Of a DNA stretch of 64,000 bases, positions 60,847 through 64,000 are shown one piece after another. The translations under genes and the position numbers were made by a program. Within the stretch, counting starts at the first letter, position 1. Every line of letters begins with the position of its first letter. The stretch covers positions 1-64,000 of the forward strand of contig CACYMJ010000014.1 of the NCBI GenBank assembly GCA_902775485.1, read 5' to 3'. The stretch is from an uncultured Lachnospiraceae bacterium. GTDB lineage: Bacteria; Bacillota; Clostridia; Lachnospirales; Lachnospiraceae. The notes beneath the pieces were generated by a model, which was not told the DNA's origin, did no database searches, and saw only the letters and a list, made by a program, of their open reading frames with translations.

Positions 60847-60895
60847 CAGGGGAGTCGCAGCCTGACGGGGAAGGGTTGCGATATTGGAGGGGCTC

Positions 60896-61660
60896 ATGGA
60901 TGACAATGCCAAACTGAAGCTATGGAAGGATTATACAAAGAATCCGACACCTCAGCTTCGTGAAAAACTCATATTGGAATATGCACCGCTCGTTAAGCTC
61001 GTTGCGGGGCGTCTGTCTATGTATCTGGGATATAACGTCGAATACGACGACCTTTGCGGATACGGAATATTCGGACTGATCGATGCGATCGATAAGTTCG
61101 ATGCAAATAAAGATGTCAAGTTCGAGACATATGCATCTCTGAGAATCAGAGGATCCATTCTTGATCAGATCAGAAAAATGGACTGGATACCCAGAACAGT
61201 CCGCCAGCGTCAGAAACAGATAAGTGCGGCCATTACCGAGGTTGAAGCGGCAACCGGTAAGACAGCGACCGATGAACAGGTTGCCATGGCACTTGGAATA
61301 ACAGAAGAAGAATATTCATCATGGCAGTCACAGATGAACGTTACGAATCTTGTGTCGCTTGATGATTTTGTGGAACAGGGAAGTGATGTGGCCGATAACC
61401 GCGGACTGTCATCGCAGCCTGCAAGACCGGAAGAACATATGGAGAAGGAAGAGCTCAAGCAGATGCTCGGCGAAGCTCTCAATCTTCTGACCGAAAAGGA
61501 AAGAATGGTCGTTGTTCTGTACTATTATGAGGAATTAACTCTCAAGGAGATCAGCAATGTTCTTGAGGTATCGGAGTCAAGAGTCTCCCAGCTGCACACA
61601 AAGGCACTGGGCAAGATGAAGAGCAAAATGGGTAACTATATGGGGATACTTACGGTATGA
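60896..61660 (+). CDS. sigD: Flagellar sigma factor (sigma-28, FliA/SigD)
   Basis: Encodes 254 residues from the ATG at 60896 (GGAGGGG 4 bases upstream); a TTG start 12 bases earlier overlaps that site. Region 2 (EYDDLCGYGIFGLIDAIDKFD), the RIRGSILDQIRKMDWIPRTVR segment and region 4 (LTEKERMVVVLYYYEELTLKEI then ESRVSQLHTKAL) match sigma-28. It would direct late flagellar and chemotaxis genes. Confidence 0.95.
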   Translation: MDDNAKLKLWKDYTKNPTPQLREKLILEYAPLVKLVAGRLSMYLGYNVEYDDLCGYGIFGLIDAIDKFDANKDVKFETYASLRIRGSILDQIRKMDWIPRTVRQRQKQISAAITEVEAATGKTATDEQVAMALGITEEEYSSWQSQMNVTNLVSLDDFVEQGSDVADNRGLSSQPARPEEHMEKEELKQMLGEALNLLTEKERMVVVLYYYEELTLKEISNVLEVSESRVSQLHTKALGKMKSKMGNYMGILTV

Positions 61661-63255
61661 GAAACGGCTATTTCAAACTTGTTTTTTCCGACACTGAATC
61701 TTTCGTCAGCCTTTTTCCGCCCGAGGACGGCGGGGAACCGATCGCTGTCGACGAAATGCGGGATTACCTTGTTTCCAAGGGATTTCCGAACGTCGATATC
61801 GTCGAACTGAAAAAGGCGGTGGACAACCTTACAAAACCGGTCAATTTTAAGCTTGCCTCCAAAAAGGGCATTCCGGCGCCGGAGTCGTTCAGGGTCATGG
61901 TCTCGCCTGACAAGATGACTGCGACATGCAGATTTTACCCGGCTTCAACATCCGGGGCACAGCTTATGGCTGCGGATATCAAAAGTACGCTCAAGGTTCA
62001 GGGCGTAACAAAAGGTGTCGATGACAAGATGATCGATGCATATCTTGCCGACAGGCATTACTGTACCGATTATGTTCTTGCAAGAGGTCTTGAACCCACA
62101 TCGGGAACAGATGCATCCATCGAGTATTTTTTTAATACCAATCCTAACTTAAAGCCCAAGCTTAACGAGGACGGATCCGTGGATTTCTTCTCACTTTCCG
62201 CGATCAGTCTCGTAAAAAAGGGTGACAAGCTTGCGACCCTTACACGTGAGGTTCCGGGTGAGCCGGGATATAATGTTACGGGAGATACCCTCCCGCCGCG
62301 TGAAGTCAAAAAACTGACGCTCAAGTACGGGCGCAACATCATTTTGTCCGATGATGAACTTTCGATCTTCTCGGATGTTGACGGACATGCCACTCTTGTC
62401 GAAGACAAAGTGTTCGTATCGGATGTTTACGAGGTAAGTGATGTCGATACGGCTACGGGAAATATAGATTATGCCGGAAACGTATGCGTGCTCGGAAACG
62501 TCAAGACAGGTTTTGCCGTAAAGGCAGAAGGTGATGTTGAGGTGCGCGGCGTTGTTGAGAACGCATTCATAGAAGCAACGGGAAATGTCACGATCGCGCG
62601 GGGCATGAACGGCATGAGCAAGGGAACGATCATTGCCGGCGGTAACGTTATCGCAAAGTTTCTGGAAAACGCAAACGTAAATGCCGGTGGGTATGTTCAC
62701 GCCGAGGCCATACTCCACAGCAAGGTCATCTGCAAGGGTGAGGTCAATGTTACCGGTAAAAAGGGATTCATTACCGGCGGGAGCGTACGCACACCATCAT
62801 CAGTCTCAGCCAAGACGATCGGATCCACAATGGGAGCCGATACGGAGATCGAGGTAGGTACGGATCCCAAGCTCACGCTTCGTGCAAACAGCCTTAACGC
62901 TGATATCGCATCGGCGAAGAAGAAGATAGAGGCTGCGGAACCTGTCCTTAAGACTATAGGCGACAGGATCAAGTCGGGAGAACAGCTTCGTCCCGAACAG
63001 ATCATTTATTTCAGACAGCTGTCGGAACAGTACAAGGAAATGAGAGCCGATCTGGACAAGAAGCTTGAAGAGATGAACACCCTGATGGATCAGATAGATG
63101 ATACGGCGGGCGTGGAAAGCTGTGTAAAGGTTGAAAGCTATGCTTACCCGGGAACCAAGATCACTATCAACGAAACAAGCATAATCCTTTCCAAGCCCGT
63201 ACAGCACGGAAAGTTTGTCAGGGAAGGTGCAGATATAAGAGTAAAGGGTCTCTGA
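61657..63255 (+). CDS. DUF342 (FapA-like) protein
   Basis: A 532-residue protein. The N-terminal domain and the beta-helix region with repeated GNVxxxGNV-type turns (about 275-400) fit the DUF342/FapA family, common beside sigD in Clostridia. A coiled coil follows (about 405-480). The family probably has a polymer-like or scaffold role, not defined. It overlaps the sigma factor stop by 4 bases. Confidence 0.85.
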   Translation: MRNGYFKLVFSDTESFVSLFPPEDGGEPIAVDEMRDYLVSKGFPNVDIVELKKAVDNLTKPVNFKLASKKGIPAPESFRVMVSPDKMTATCRFYPASTSGAQLMAADIKSTLKVQGVTKGVDDKMIDAYLADRHYCTDYVLARGLEPTSGTDASIEYFFNTNPNLKPKLNEDGSVDFFSLSAISLVKKGDKLATLTREVPGEPGYNVTGDTLPPREVKKLTLKYGRNIILSDDELSIFSDVDGHATLVEDKVFVSDVYEVSDVDTATGNIDYAGNVCVLGNVKTGFAVKAEGDVEVRGVVENAFIEATGNVTIARGMNGMSKGTIIAGGNVIAKFLENANVNAGGYVHAEAILHSKVICKGEVNVTGKKGFITGGSVRTPSSVSAKTIGSTMGADTEIEVGTDPKLTLRANSLNADIASAKKKIEAAEPVLKTIGDRIKSGEQLRPEQIIYFRQLSEQYKEMRADLDKKLEEMNTLMDQIDDTAGVESCVKVESYAYPGTKITINETSIILSKPVQHGKFVREGADIRVKGL

Positions 63256-63256
63256 T

Positions 63257-63568
63257 ATGATCACACCGATCGAGAACAACAATATGGTAGTGCGCGCCAT
63301 GGATTTCCAGGCGATAAAGGCTAACGAAAACGAAGCCCCACAGACGCAGCATGTCGTGATACAGGAAAACATAGACAAGAACGACAGTGCTCATGTTACT
63401 ACCGTGCGCGAAAAGGATGATGCCAACGAGTCGGGTACCGAACATGATGCACGGCAGGAGGGCAGAAACAAGTATTTTTCAAACAGGGGCCAAAAAAAGA
63501 AAAGTGATGTTCCCGATGAAGGCAGGGTCATACCGCTTAATCCGGGAGGATTTAACATAACCATTTAA
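63257..63568 (+). CDS. Small polar protein in flagellar operon
   Basis: A 103-residue hydrophilic protein with no membrane segment or known motif, starting 1 base after the DUF342 stop. Composition (Asn, Asp, Glu, Lys) suggests a disordered chain. Function unknown. Confidence 0.6.
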   Translation: MITPIENNNMVVRAMDFQAIKANENEAPQTQHVVIQENIDKNDSAHVTTVREKDDANESGTEHDARQEGRNKYFSNRGQKKKSDVPDEGRVIPLNPGGFNITI

Positions 63569-63597
63569 GAGGCGTCGAAAAGTTACGGGAGGTTAAG

Positions 63598-64000
63598 ATG
63601 ACACCTATGGAAATAGCACTCCTTGTGATAGGAGTGATTATTTTTGTAATAAGCTTTCTGATGCCGGAAGTTCCGATGAAGAAATCGGAAAAGGAACTTG
63701 CGGCCGAAAAGGAAGAGGCCAGACGTCTTGTTGAACAGGAAGTCGATACAATGCGGCTTCGTGTCGGTGAGGCGACGAACGAAACGGTGGATTTTGCCGT
63801 TGACAAGGCAGAGAGGTCTCTCGAGAAGGTCAGCAATGAAAAGATCATGGCTGTCGGAGAGTATGCCGAGACCGTGCTTGAGGAGATAAACAAGAATCAT
63901 CAGGAGGTCATGTTCCTGTATGATATGCTCAAGGATAAGCAGACGGATCTTACGAACACGATAAGAGAAGCGGATGCTACGGTAAAAGAGATCGAGAATG
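63598..64000 (+). CDS. DUF6115-like membrane/coiled-coil protein (3' partial)
   Basis: An ATG with CGGGAGG upstream opens a frame that is still open at the window end (134 codons visible). One membrane helix (about 5-22) precedes a long coiled coil rich in Glu and Lys (EKELAAEKEEARRLVEQEV, then VMFLYDMLKDKQTDL). This fits DUF6115-type proteins found after the DUF342 gene in Lachnospiraceae flagellar operons. The true end lies outside. Confidence 0.7.
   Translation, partial: MTPMEIALLVIGVIIFVISFLMPEVPMKKSEKELAAEKEEARRLVEQEVDTMRLRVGEATNETVDFAVDKAERSLEKVSNEKIMAVGEYAETVLEEINKNHQEVMFLYDMLKDKQTDLTNTIREADATVKEIEN

Noticed and set aside
1..64000. CRISPR array, rRNA operon or complete insertion sequence
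   Set aside because: No regularly spaced repeat series, rRNA stretch, or transposase with terminal inverted repeats was seen. The Rpn-type gene at the left edge has no flanking inverted repeats in view.

Overview
The window reads as a chromosome segment of a motile, anaerobic Gram-positive bacterium of the class Clostridia, most likely family Lachnospiraceae. This is inferred from the flagellar/chemotaxis gene order (flgB to sigD, with fliY, cheC, cheD, flhF and flhG inside the operon), from [FeFe]-hydrogenase maturases, from several Cache-type chemoreceptors, and from an Rpn/PD-(D/E)XK family gene. I cannot name a genus from sequence alone.

Positions 1-9230 are an accessory region of small, mostly uncharacterised genes. 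It holds a 5'-truncated Rpn-type nuclease gene, a double-glycine-leader peptide, tiny membrane proteins, an XRE regulator next to a perfect inverted repeat, a UBA/DUF4342-type protein, a lipoprotein, and two membrane proteins with N-terminal zinc ribbons, one with an extracellular HExxH metallopeptidase-like domain. Two identical 29-bp palindromic repeats lie here. A PAS-GGDEF diguanylate cyclase (9227-10687) and the hydE-hydG-hydF maturation cluster (10793-14540) follow, then a convergent CPBP protease.

Positions 15448-24513 are a sensory island. A solute-binding lipoprotein is translationally coupled to a membrane diguanylate cyclase. Three chemoreceptors follow, one of them divergent from a MarR regulator with an operator-like palindrome. 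A small protein ends in a FliM-like CheY-binding peptide. Positions 24692-29131 hold metabolic genes: a hydroxyacid dehydrogenase, a GH5 glycosidase, and an aromatic pair (prephenate dehydratase and DAHP synthase) preceded by a phenylalanine attenuator whose leader peptide contains four consecutive Phe codons. Positions 29253-29837 hold tRNA-Ala(CGC) and what looks like the scar of a small element integrated at its 3' end.

From about 30023 to the end of the window runs one very large flagellar/chemotaxis locus, all on the + strand: basal body and export genes, hook genes, an internal terminator plus promoter before motA, motor and switch genes, export gate, flhF/flhG, a PilZ protein, cheB-A-W-C-D, sigma-28 and a DUF342 protein. 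flbD and cheR are not in the window. fliL is broken by a +1 shift exactly at a CTT-TGA sequence, the same slip site used by prfB. It is either a real lesion, a base error, or recoding.

The regional theme is coupling of c-di-GMP signalling (two GGDEF proteins, one PilZ protein) with chemotaxis (three receptors, CheY-binding peptides on FliM, FliY and the small orphan) and flagellar assembly.
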